This document shows, one piece after another, positions 20,734 through 28,186 of a DNA stretch of 64,000 nucleotides. The position numbers and the translations under genes are program-made. Origin of the DNA: Bifidobacterium vansinderenii (GTDB lineage: Bacteria > Actinomycetota > Actinomycetes > Actinomycetales > Bifidobacteriaceae); assembly GCF_002234915.1 (NCBI RefSeq), contig NZ_NEWD01000002.1, positions 94,053-158,052 of the forward strand. The letters run 5' to 3'. The first letter of the stretch is position 1. The number at the start of each line of letters is the position of its first letter. Under the pieces are notes generated by a model. It searched no databases. It saw only the letters and a list, made by a program, of their open reading frames with translations, and was not told the DNA's origin.

Positions 20734-21132
20734 TCAGACGCGCTTGGCCGGACGGGAGTCCAGCCAGATGGCGATGGCGGAGAAGACGATGGTCAGCACG
20801 CCGAGAACGATCAGCGTCGGACGGGTAACCATGTGGCAGTGCATCATGGCGCCGGGGCACACGCCGATCAGCACGGTCGGCACCGCAATGGCCAGCAGTG
20901 CACCCAGCACCGCGGCGATGTTCAGACCGATGCGGATCTGGGGGGCCACGAACAGGGCGATCACTCCCAGCACGGCGATGAGGGCGCCGACACCGATCTC
21001 GGCCTGAGCGGTCCAATGACATGCCATCGGCATCTTCTCAACCTTGCAGACATAGGCGAACGTGTGCGGGGCAATGGCGATCAGCGCACCGAACACGATG
21101 GACGGAATGGATGCGAACAGCTTGTTCTTCAT
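20734..21132 (-). CDS. DUF4418 family membrane protein
   Basis: 132 aa, four hydrophobic segments. Cys and His residues cluster at the membrane faces: YVCKVEKMPMACHW in the first loop and GVCPGAMMHCHM in the third. This arrangement suggests metal binding or disulfide chemistry. The ATG at 21132 has AGGAG 8 nt before it. It is the first gene of a three-gene unit with the FtsX-type permease and ABC ATPase. Family function is unknown. Confidence 0.85.
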   Translation of the reverse strand: MKNKLFASIPSIVFGALIAIAPHTFAYVCKVEKMPMACHWTAQAEIGVGALIAVLGVIALFVAPQIRIGLNIAAVLGALLAIAVPTVLIGVCPGAMMHCHMVTRPTLIVLGVLTIVFSAIAIWLDSRPAKRV

Positions 21133-21212
21133 GATCTTCTCTCCTGCGACTTCTGTATTGGGGATGTCCACGGATGCCTTCTGCATCCGAACCTGAGCGA
21201 TTGTGAACGGCA

Positions 21213-21247
21213 ATCGGGGGAAAATCAAGTCTTGACTTTCCCCCGAT
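21213..21247 (-). terminator. Hairpin after pcrA
   Basis: Perfect 11-bp stem (21213-21223 with 21237-21247), extended by inner TCAAG/CTTGA pairing, 5 nt after the pcrA stop. No T-run; it separates pcrA from the DUF4418 unit. Confidence 0.65.
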
Positions 21248-21252
21248 CCGTG

Positions 21253-23925
21253 CTAGAGCTTTTCGATCGGTGCCACGCGCAGCAGCAGACGCTTGGTGCC
21301 GTCGGAGCCGAAGTTCACGGTGATCACGGAGTTGCGGCCCTTGTCCTCCACCGCCACGACGGTGCCCAGACCATACTGGTCGTGCGTCACCTTGTCACCG
21401 GTGTGGAAGTCGGCGACGTTGGGCAGGGATTCCTGATCGTTCTGCGCGGTCCTGCGCGCGGCGGCGGCCTTGGCCTTCGACAGGGAGCCGAACAGATCCT
21501 GCTGCATGCGCTTCGTGGTCACCTTGCCGGAACGTGATGATCCCGAACCGGAGCGGGAGCCACGCGAGCCGTAGGAGGACGAACCGCCGTAGGAACGGGA
21601 CGAACCGGAGCCATACCGTGAGCCGGAACCACGGGAACCCGAACGGGAACCGTAGGAGGAGCCCGAACCGTATCCGGAATCGTAGGATCCGGAACCATAC
21701 GATCCACCGGTCGCACGCGCGGCGGCTGACCCCCAGCGGTGTGACGACCCGTATCCGGAATCGGACGCCGATTCGAAGCCGCCGAATTCGTCGTCGTCAT
21801 CGAATCCGCCGCCCCAGCCGGTTCGCATGCGTTCGGCCGAGGTCTCCCGACGCTTCCATTCGATCAGGTTCTCGGGAATGTCGTCGAGGAACTGGCTGGG
21901 CATCATCTCCGCGGCCTGCCCCCACTGAGCACGCACCGCGGCGCGGGTGACATAGAGGATCTGACGGGCACGGGTGATGCCCACATAGGCGAGACGACGC
22001 TCCTCCTCCAGTTCGCTCTCGTCCTCCATGGCGCGCGAATGCGGGAACGTGCCCTGTTCCATGCCGGTGAGGAACACCACCGGGTATTCGAGGCCCTTGG
22101 CGGTGTGCAATGTCATGAGGGTGACGGTACCGGTGTCCTCGCCCTCGCCGGGCAGCTGGTCGCTGTCGGCCACGAGCGCGGTGGTCTCCAGGAATCCGTT
22201 GAGCGTGGCGTCGGGCGTGTTCTGCTCGTACTCCGCGGCGACGGACTGCAGCTGGGAGAGATTGTCCACGCGGGTCATGTCCTGCGGGTCGGTGGATTTG
22301 CGCAGTTCGGCGAGCAGACCGGACTTGTCGAGCACTTCGGCCACGATCTCGCTCGGCTTGGTGTCGTTGGCCGCGGCGAATTCCTGCAGCGAGCGCATGA
22401 GGTCGCGGAACTGTCCGAGCAGTGTGGCGGTGCGCGTGGGCACGCCTTCGATGGTGTCCAGAGCCTCGAGGGCTCCCCACGTGGTGGTCTGGTGGTCGGC
22501 CGCATACATGGTGATCACAGCTTCGGCACGAGCGCCGAGGCCTCGCTTGGGCACGTTGAGGATGCGTCGGAGGTTCACGTCGTCGGCCGGGTTGGCGATG
22601 GCCTGCAGGTAGGCCATCGCGTCCTTGACTTCCTTGCGCTCGTAGAACTTGGTGCCGCCGACGAGCTGGTAGGGGATGCCGGCGTTGATGAGCGCCTCCT
22701 CGAGGGAGCGCGACTGCGCGTTGGCTCGGTACATGATGGCGATGTCGGAGTAGCGGAAGCCCTCCTCCCCCGCGAGTCTGGCGATTTCGGTGGCGATCCA
22801 GGCGCCCTCCTGCTGGGCGTTGTCGGCTGCGTAGCCGATGATCTTGCTGCCTTCGCCGAGCGCGGTCCACAGCTTCTTGGGCTTGCGGCCCGGGTTGAGA
22901 GCGATCACCGCGTTGGCGGCGTTGAGGATGGTCTGCGTGGAACGGTAGTTCTGTTCCAGCATGATGGTCTTGGCGTTCGGGAAGTCCTTCTCGAATTCCT
23001 GGATGTTGCGGATGTCGGCGCCGCGGAACGCGTAGATGGACTGGTCGGAGTCGCCCACCACGGTGATCCATGCCGGTCCCGTCTTGCCGGCGCCACGAGC
23101 GTTGGGGTCGCGCGGCTGACCGGAGTCCACGCCACCGAGCTCGCGCACGAGTACGTACTGGGCGTGGTTGGTGTCTTGGTACTCGTCGACCAGGATGTAG
23201 CGGAACTTGCGACGATAGTAGTCGGCGACCATCGGGTCGGTGCGCAGCAGTTCCACGGTGCGCATGATCAGGTCGTCGAAGTCCACGGCGTTGGCCGCGG
23301 CGAGACGGTACTGGTATTCGGCGTACACGCAGGCGTAGAGCACTTCGACGTCGCCGAAGTTGCCGATCTGGGAGCCGCGGATGCCGGGCTTGAACTGCGG
23401 GGCGTACTCCTTGAGTCGTTCCTGCCATCCGATGAGGCTGTTCTTGTAGTCGGAGATGTGGGCGAGGATGGACCGGGGCGTGTACCGCTTGACGTCGATG
23501 TTGAGTTCGTTGCAGATGATCTTGATCAGACGCTGCGAATCGGCGGTGTCGTAGATGGAGAATCCGGATTTGAGTCCGATTTTCTCGCCGTCGCGGCGCA
23601 GGATGCGCACGCAGGCGGAGTGGAAGGTCGACACCCACATGCGCTGGGCCACGGGTCCGATCAGTGTGGTGAGTCGCTCCTTCATTTCGGCTGCGGCCTT
23701 GTTGGTGAAGGTGATGGCCAGGATCTGGCTGGGCCATGCGCCCACCTGACTGAGCAGCCATGCGATGCGTCGGGTGAGCACCCTGGTCTTGCCGGAGCCT
23801 GCGCCGGCGGCGATCAGCAGCGCCGGACCGTGATACTGCACGGCTTCGGCCTGCTGATCGTTGAGGCCGCCCAGCAGCTCCTCCGCACTGCGGGCGATTA
23901 CCTCGGGTTCGTCATACATCATCAT
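21253..23925 (-). CDS. pcrA: ATP-dependent DNA helicase UvrD/PcrA
   Basis: Superfamily 1A 3'-5' DNA helicase for repair and replication-transcription conflicts. The 890-aa protein starts with the Q-motif LNDQQAEAVQY and Walker A AAGAGSGKTRVLTRR, and keeps motifs Ia (ITFTNKAAAEMKERL), II (VDEYQDTN), III (VGDSDQSIYAFRGA), IV (EQNYRS), V (TLHTAKGLE) and VI (RRLAYVGITRA). Residues about 703-797 are a Ser/Gly/Tyr/Arg-rich disordered linker, then a C-terminal Tudor-like domain (GDKVTHDQYGLGTVV) as in PcrA, which binds RNA polymerase. The start ATG at 23925 has GGAG 5 nt upstream; the reading frame continues open upstream through putP but that part is not coding. Confidence 0.97.
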   Translation of the reverse strand: MMMYDEPEVIARSAEELLGGLNDQQAEAVQYHGPALLIAAGAGSGKTRVLTRRIAWLLSQVGAWPSQILAITFTNKAAAEMKERLTTLIGPVAQRMWVSTFHSACVRILRRDGEKIGLKSGFSIYDTADSQRLIKIICNELNIDVKRYTPRSILAHISDYKNSLIGWQERLKEYAPQFKPGIRGSQIGNFGDVEVLYACVYAEYQYRLAAANAVDFDDLIMRTVELLRTDPMVADYYRRKFRYILVDEYQDTNHAQYVLVRELGGVDSGQPRDPNARGAGKTGPAWITVVGDSDQSIYAFRGADIRNIQEFEKDFPNAKTIMLEQNYRSTQTILNAANAVIALNPGRKPKKLWTALGEGSKIIGYAADNAQQEGAWIATEIARLAGEEGFRYSDIAIMYRANAQSRSLEEALINAGIPYQLVGGTKFYERKEVKDAMAYLQAIANPADDVNLRRILNVPKRGLGARAEAVITMYAADHQTTTWGALEALDTIEGVPTRTATLLGQFRDLMRSLQEFAAANDTKPSEIVAEVLDKSGLLAELRKSTDPQDMTRVDNLSQLQSVAAEYEQNTPDATLNGFLETTALVADSDQLPGEGEDTGTVTLMTLHTAKGLEYPVVFLTGMEQGTFPHSRAMEDESELEEERRLAYVGITRARQILYVTRAAVRAQWGQAAEMMPSQFLDDIPENLIEWKRRETSAERMRTGWGGGFDDDDEFGGFESASDSGYGSSHRWGSAAARATGGSYGSGSYDSGYGSGSSYGSRSGSRGSGSRYGSGSSRSYGGSSSYGSRGSRSGSGSSRSGKVTTKRMQQDLFGSLSKAKAAAARRTAQNDQESLPNVADFHTGDKVTHDQYGLGTVVAVEDKGRNSVITVNFGSDGTKRLLLRVAPIEKL

Positions 23926-24074
23926 TCGCGCTCCCCTGTCCCGTTGTCGATTCATGTGGTTGTGCGTTCCTCGCGGTAAAACCGAGTACATGAATCTACC
24001 ATCGGGCGCGGTCAAGCGCGACTGACGGGCAGCGTGCGGACGCATGCGTGACGGGCATCCGCACCGGTCGGGGG

Positions 24075-25679
24075 TCAGGCCTTGACGGCGTGCTCCTCGA
24101 GAAGCTCTCCCACGTTGGTGTCGTCGTCCATGTAGTGGTCGAACACGTCGGTGATCTCCTTGCCGGGCTCCTTGGTGGCGAGCGAGACCACGACGATGGC
24201 GATGGCGGAGACGATGAACGCGGGCAGCAGCTCGTAGATGCCGAAGATGCCGCCGAGGGGCTTGAGGGCGAGGTTCCAGACGAACACCGTGACGGCACCG
24301 ACGAGCATGCCGGCGATGGCGCCGTACTTGTTGGTGCGCCTCCAGTAGAGGCTGAACAGCATGAGCGGTCCGAATGAGGCGCCAAGGCCGGCCCACGCGT
24401 AGGAGACGACCTGGAAGATGGAGGAGTTCTGGTCGGCGGCGATCACGCAGCCGAACACGAACACGACGAAGATGGTGATGCGGGCCACCCACATGACCTG
24501 ACGGTCGCTGGCGTTGCGCTTGAGGATGCCGCGGAAGATGTTCTCCGCCACGGCGGATCCCGCGATGATCATGTAGCTTGACGAGGAGCTCATGGATGCG
24601 GCAAAGATGCCGGAGACCACCACGCCGCAGATGAAGCTGGGCAGCAGCATCTGGCTGAGCACGATGAACACGCTCTCGGCGGCCGCCTGAGTGCCGAACT
24701 GGACGGGCAGCATGGCACGGCCGAACAGGCCGATGGCGATGGCGCAGCCGAGCGAGATGACGACCCACACGGTGGCGATGATCCTCGACTGCTTGATCTC
24801 CTCGGCGTCGCGCACCGACAGGAAGCGCACGAGCACCTGCGGCATGCCGAAGTATCCCAGGCCCCATGCCATCAGGGAGACGATGGTGATCAGATCGAAG
24901 TCGGTGGGTGCGCCGAACAGTGGCTGGCCGCCCTGTGCGAGCTGGGCTCCGGTGGCCGGGTCGAGCGTCGGGGTGGCGGTGTGGTTGGCGCTGATGTAGC
25001 CGGGGATGTCGGAGAGGAAGGCGGCGACATGGTCGATGCCGCCCGCGCTGATCACGGTGCCGCTGCACACCACGGCGAGCGCGAAGAACATGAGCATGCC
25101 CTGGATGAAGTCGGTGACGACGACGGACAGGTAGCCGCCGATCACGGTGTAGAGGAACACGACGATGGCGCCGAGCACCATCATGAGGTGGTAGTCGAAG
25201 CCGAAGAGGGTGTCGAACAGTTTGCCGACGGTGACGAAGCAGCTGCCCACGTAGACGGCGAAGAACACGATGATGATTACGGCCGCGATGGTGGATAGGA
25301 TGTTCTTCGTGTCGCCGAACCGCTTGGAGAAGTAGTCGGGAATGGTGATGGCGTTGCCGGCGGCCACGGAGTAGCGGCGCAGGCGCTTGGCCACGATCTT
25401 CCAGTTGAGGTAGGTGCCGATGGCCAGGCCCGCGGCGGTCCATCCGGCGTCGGCGACGCCGGTGAAGTAGGCGAGGCCGGGCAGGCCCATGAGTAGCCAG
25501 CCGGACATGTCGGAGGCTTCGGCGGACAGTGCGGTGAGCCATGGGCCGACTCCTCGGCCACCGGCGAAGTACTGGGATGCGGATGAGTTGGATCGCCTCG
25601 AATAGAAGAATCCCACCGACAGCATGGCCACGAAATACAGGACCATCGCCAAGAACACCCAGATATCGCTGGTTTGCAT
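24075..25679 (-). CDS. putP: Sodium/proline symporter PutP
   Basis: 534-aa member of the sodium:solute symporter family with about 13 membrane segments, importing proline with Na+. Characteristic blocks are YFAGGRGVGPWLTALSAEASDMSGW (first part), the central FGMPQVLVRFLSVRDA, and SYAWAGLGASFGPLMLFSLYW. The start at 25679 has GGAGG 9 nt upstream. A single-gene unit; a TATAGT -10-like box on the minus strand lies at about 25744-25739. Substrate assignment rests on family resemblance; another small amino acid is possible. Confidence 0.93.
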   Translation of the reverse strand: MQTSDIWVFLAMVLYFVAMLSVGFFYSRRSNSSASQYFAGGRGVGPWLTALSAEASDMSGWLLMGLPGLAYFTGVADAGWTAAGLAIGTYLNWKIVAKRLRRYSVAAGNAITIPDYFSKRFGDTKNILSTIAAVIIIVFFAVYVGSCFVTVGKLFDTLFGFDYHLMMVLGAIVVFLYTVIGGYLSVVVTDFIQGMLMFFALAVVCSGTVISAGGIDHVAAFLSDIPGYISANHTATPTLDPATGAQLAQGGQPLFGAPTDFDLITIVSLMAWGLGYFGMPQVLVRFLSVRDAEEIKQSRIIATVWVVISLGCAIAIGLFGRAMLPVQFGTQAAAESVFIVLSQMLLPSFICGVVVSGIFAASMSSSSSYMIIAGSAVAENIFRGILKRNASDRQVMWVARITIFVVFVFGCVIAADQNSSIFQVVSYAWAGLGASFGPLMLFSLYWRRTNKYGAIAGMLVGAVTVFVWNLALKPLGGIFGIYELLPAFIVSAIAIVVVSLATKEPGKEITDVFDHYMDDDTNVGELLEEHAVKA

Positions 25680-25801
25680 GAACAGCTCCTCCGCTTCCCT
25701 TTGTTGACGCCACCGGCGCATACCGGCACGGAGACCTTACTATAGCCATCATGTCGGCATCGCCCTAATGCGTCTCACATGGTAAAGTCCAAACCCTGGT
25801 T

Positions 25802-25815
25802 TGTACCACGGTACA
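25802..25815. promoter_or_regulatory. Dyad operator candidate upstream of xpt
   Basis: TGTACCACGGTACA is a perfect 6-bp inverted repeat with a 2-nt spacer. It overlaps a TACAGT that could serve as the -10 of xpt. Downstream, at about 25824-25860, a second structure can form (CCACG/CGTGG enclosing GTCT/AGAC). The arrangement suggests repressor control of purine salvage. I could not fit the sequence to the purine riboswitch consensus. Confidence 0.5.
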
Positions 25816-25936
25816 GTCGTCATCCCACGCCCAGAGTAGTCTGCTAGACATACGTGGACGAGCACTGTCCGCGGAGTGAACAGACCGTAAACGGCGTCGG
25901 GGCGACGAACCGGAGCCGATGATCAAAGGGGTGTGC

Positions 25937-26515
25937 ATGAAGGAACTCGAGGAGCGAATCCGCAAGGAGGGCACCGTCAAGCCCGGCAACGTGCTCAAGG
26001 TAGACGCTTTCCTCAACCATCAGTGCGATGTGGAGCTGTTCGACCACATGGGCGCGGCGTGGGCCGAGCACTTCAAGGGCAAGACCATCACCAAGATCCT
26101 CACCATCGAGGCGTCCGGCATTGGCATCGCCTGTTGCGCCGCCCGCCATTTCGGCAATGTGCCGGTGGTGTTCGCCAAGAAGGCGCAGTCCATCAATCTG
26201 GACGGCGACCAGTACGTGACCACGATCTACTCGTACACCAAGCAGCGTGAATTCCCGGTGATCGTGGCCAAGAAGTTCCTCTCCCCCGGCGATCACGTGC
26301 TGCTGATCGACGACTTCCTCGCCAACGGCAAGGCGCTGCAGGGCCTGATCGAAATCTGCGATCATGCGGGCGCCACGGTGGAGGGCATCGGCATCGCCGT
26401 GGAGAAGGGCTTCCAGGATGGCGGCGAGCAGCTGCGCAAGGCCGGCTATGATCTGGATTCGCTGGCGATCGTCAAGTCCATGGATGCCGAGACCGGCGAC
26501 ATCGAATTCGCCTGA
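25937..26515 (+). CDS. xpt: Xanthine phosphoribosyltransferase
   Basis: Transfers the phosphoribosyl group of PRPP to xanthine (and guanine), giving XMP for purine salvage; GuaA at 47609 then makes GMP. 192 aa with the type I PRTase fold and the PRPP-binding motif [14 protein letters not shown] (121-134), plus [10 protein letters not shown] and the xanthine-specific [13 protein letters not shown] segment. I chose the ATG at 25937 because AAAGGGG lies 5 nt before it; an ATG at 25919 lacks a ribosome site. The NCS2 purine permease follows on the same strand after two hairpins. Confidence 0.95.
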   Translation: MKELEERIRKEGTVKPGNVLKVDAFLNHQCDVELFDHMGAAWAEHFKGKTITKILTIEASGIGIACCAARHFGNVPVVFAKKAQSINLDGDQYVTTIYSYTKQREFPVIVAKKFLSPGDHVLLIDDFLANGKALQGLIEICDHAGATVEGIGIAVEKGFQDGGEQLRKAGYDLDSLAIVKSMDAETGDIEFA

Positions 26516-26522
26516 TCGGTTT

Positions 26523-26590
26523 CGGGCGGCCCCACCGCCCGTTTCATGATCGTTCCCGAGGGAGGGTCGACATTCTCACCCTCCCTTTTT
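26523..26590 (+). terminator. Two hairpins after xpt, the second a strong intrinsic terminator
   Basis: First stem: CGGGCGG/CCGCCCG (26523-26529 with 26535-26541). Second stem: perfect 9 bp AGGGAGGGT/ACCCTCCCT (26559-26567 with 26578-26586) followed by TTTT. The pair would reduce or attenuate readthrough from xpt into the permease gene. Confidence 0.85.
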
Positions 26591-26662
26591 CATGCCGTCC
26601 GGCACATGGGTTCGGGAGTCCGTCGGGACGGCGGTCCATCAAGGAATCAAGAGAGGAAACAG

Positions 26663-28045
26663 ATGAGTGACAAAGTCACCGAGAACGGTGGAGAGAAGCA
26701 CCGTTCCGGTATCTCGTTCGAGGCGCTGAGCAGTCTTGACGCCCCGGTTTCGTTCTGGAAGGGCATTCCCTTCGGCCTGCAGCATGTGATGGCCATGTTC
26801 GTGGCGAATCTGGCGCCGATCTTCATCGTGGCCTCCGCCGCGAAGATGAGTCCGGAGCAGTCGGCCACGGTCATTCAGGCCGGTCTGCTGGTGGCGGGTC
26901 TGGGCACCTGCCTGCAGCTGTACGGCGCCTGGCGCATCGGTTCGAAGCTGCCGATGGTCACGGGTATCTCGTTCACGTATGTGGCGGCGGCCGTGGCGAT
27001 CTGCGCCGACAAGGGTTACGGCGCCGTGGTGGGCGCGGTGATGGTCGGCGGCCTGCTCGAGCTCGTGCTCGGCCTGACCGCGAAGTACTGGCGTCGGTTC
27101 GTGCCGCCGATCGTCTCCGCGATCGTGGTCACCTCGATCGGCTTCTCGCTGCTGACCGTGGGCGCCACGAGCTTCGGCGGCGGTTCCGGGGCGAAGGACT
27201 TCGGCAGCTGGCAGAATCTGACGCTCGGCCTGATCTCGCTGGTTGCCTGCCTGGCGTTCCAGCTGCTGATGAAGGGCACCGCCAAGCAGCTGTCCGTGCT
27301 GTTCGGCCTGGTGGTCGGTTATGTGGTGGCCATCTGCATGGGCAAGGTCGATTTCTCTGGCTTCCAGCATCTGGCGATCGTGTCCGTACCGCAGTTCATG
27401 CCGTTCCGCCCCGAGTTCGACTGGGGTGCGATCATCTCGCTGGGTCTGCTGTACGTCGTGTCTTCGGTCGAGGTGCTTGGCGACACCGCCGCCCTGACGA
27501 AGGTGGGTCTCAACAGGCTCCCCACCGAGCGTGAGACCGCCGGCGCAATCGCCGGCGACGGTCTGATCTCCTCGGTCTCCGGCCTGTTCGGCTGCCTGCC
27601 GCTGACCTCGTTCGCGCAGAACATCGGACTGGTGGCCATGACCAAGGTCGTCAACCGCAAGGTAATTCTCTCCGGCGGCGTGATCCTGATTCTCGCGAGC
27701 TTCGTTCCGGCCATCGCCGAGGTGTTCAACTCGCTGCCGCAGGCCGTGCTCGGCGGTTGCACGATCATGATGTTCGGCAACATCATCCTCTCCGGCTTCC
27801 AGATGATCTCCGAGGCCGGCTATACGCAGCGCAACATCACCATCGCGGCGCTTTCGCTGACCATCGGCATCGGCTTCACCCAGGTGAGCGACATCTTCGT
27901 GCACTTCCCGGCCCTGTTCCAGCAGATCTTCGCCTCGAACTGCATCGCCGTGGCGTTCGTCGTGGCCGTAATCCTCAACCTCGTGCTGCCAAGCGAGGAC
28001 CACTTCCTCTCGGCGCCGAAGGAGCAGCCGGCCGACGCCGAATGA
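26663..28045 (+). CDS. Xanthine/purine permease, NCS2 family
   Basis: 460 aa, about 12-14 membrane segments. Family features include LQHVMAMFVANLAPIF near the N-terminus, the substrate-site Glu/Asp region EVLGDTAALTKVG, and GCLPLTSFAQNIGLV, which matches the NCS2 QNxG-type signature of bacterial xanthine/uric acid permeases. The start ATG is preceded by GAGAGGAAACAG. It lies 147 nt after xpt, consistent with uptake of xanthine for Xpt. Uracil transport is less likely given the neighbour. Confidence 0.9.
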   Translation: MSDKVTENGGEKHRSGISFEALSSLDAPVSFWKGIPFGLQHVMAMFVANLAPIFIVASAAKMSPEQSATVIQAGLLVAGLGTCLQLYGAWRIGSKLPMVTGISFTYVAAAVAICADKGYGAVVGAVMVGGLLELVLGLTAKYWRRFVPPIVSAIVVTSIGFSLLTVGATSFGGGSGAKDFGSWQNLTLGLISLVACLAFQLLMKGTAKQLSVLFGLVVGYVVAICMGKVDFSGFQHLAIVSVPQFMPFRPEFDWGAIISLGLLYVVSSVEVLGDTAALTKVGLNRLPTERETAGAIAGDGLISSVSGLFGCLPLTSFAQNIGLVAMTKVVNRKVILSGGVILILASFVPAIAEVFNSLPQAVLGGCTIMMFGNIILSGFQMISEAGYTQRNITIAALSLTIGIGFTQVSDIFVHFPALFQQIFASNCIAVAFVVAVILNLVLPSEDHFLSAPKEQPADAE

Positions 28046-28106
28046 TCATTCATCCGTGACCGTTCGAACGACGGCACGGCCACGGAACGCATAGTCAAAC
28101 ATAGTC

Positions 28107-28154
28107 AAAGGTGCTTCTGACACGGACCATACCGTGTCGGAAGCACCTTTTTTT
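28107..28154 (+). terminator. Strong terminator after the purine permease
   Basis: Long stem: AAAGGTGCTTCTGACACGG pairs with CCGTGTCGGAAGCACCTTT through a 6-nt loop with one G-U pair, then a T-run ending at 28154. The A-run on the other side also makes it usable for the convergent beta-glucuronidase gene. Confidence 0.93.
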
Positions 28155-28186
28155 CATGCCGCCAGACCCGTGGATAGGCCTGCGGA

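Noticed and set aside
21530..21800. Tandem DNA repeat or CRISPR-like array in the pcrA 3' part
   Set aside because: The apparent repetition is codon-level repetition of Ser/Gly/Tyr/Arg within an open helicase frame; there are no fixed-length repeats and spacers.
23926..25752. Continuous open frame that would extend PcrA upstream by about 600 residues
   Set aside because: The upstream part is a shadow of putP on the same strand: it is Arg/His-rich with no helicase similarity, while the putP frame is a clear 13-segment transporter. The conserved PcrA N-terminus and a good RBS fix the start at 23925.
25760..25936. Purine riboswitch upstream of xpt
   Set aside because: CCGTAAA occurs at about 25887 and resembles the J2/3-L3 consensus, but the matching P1, the TATA and the TTTCTACC elements are not found in the right order.
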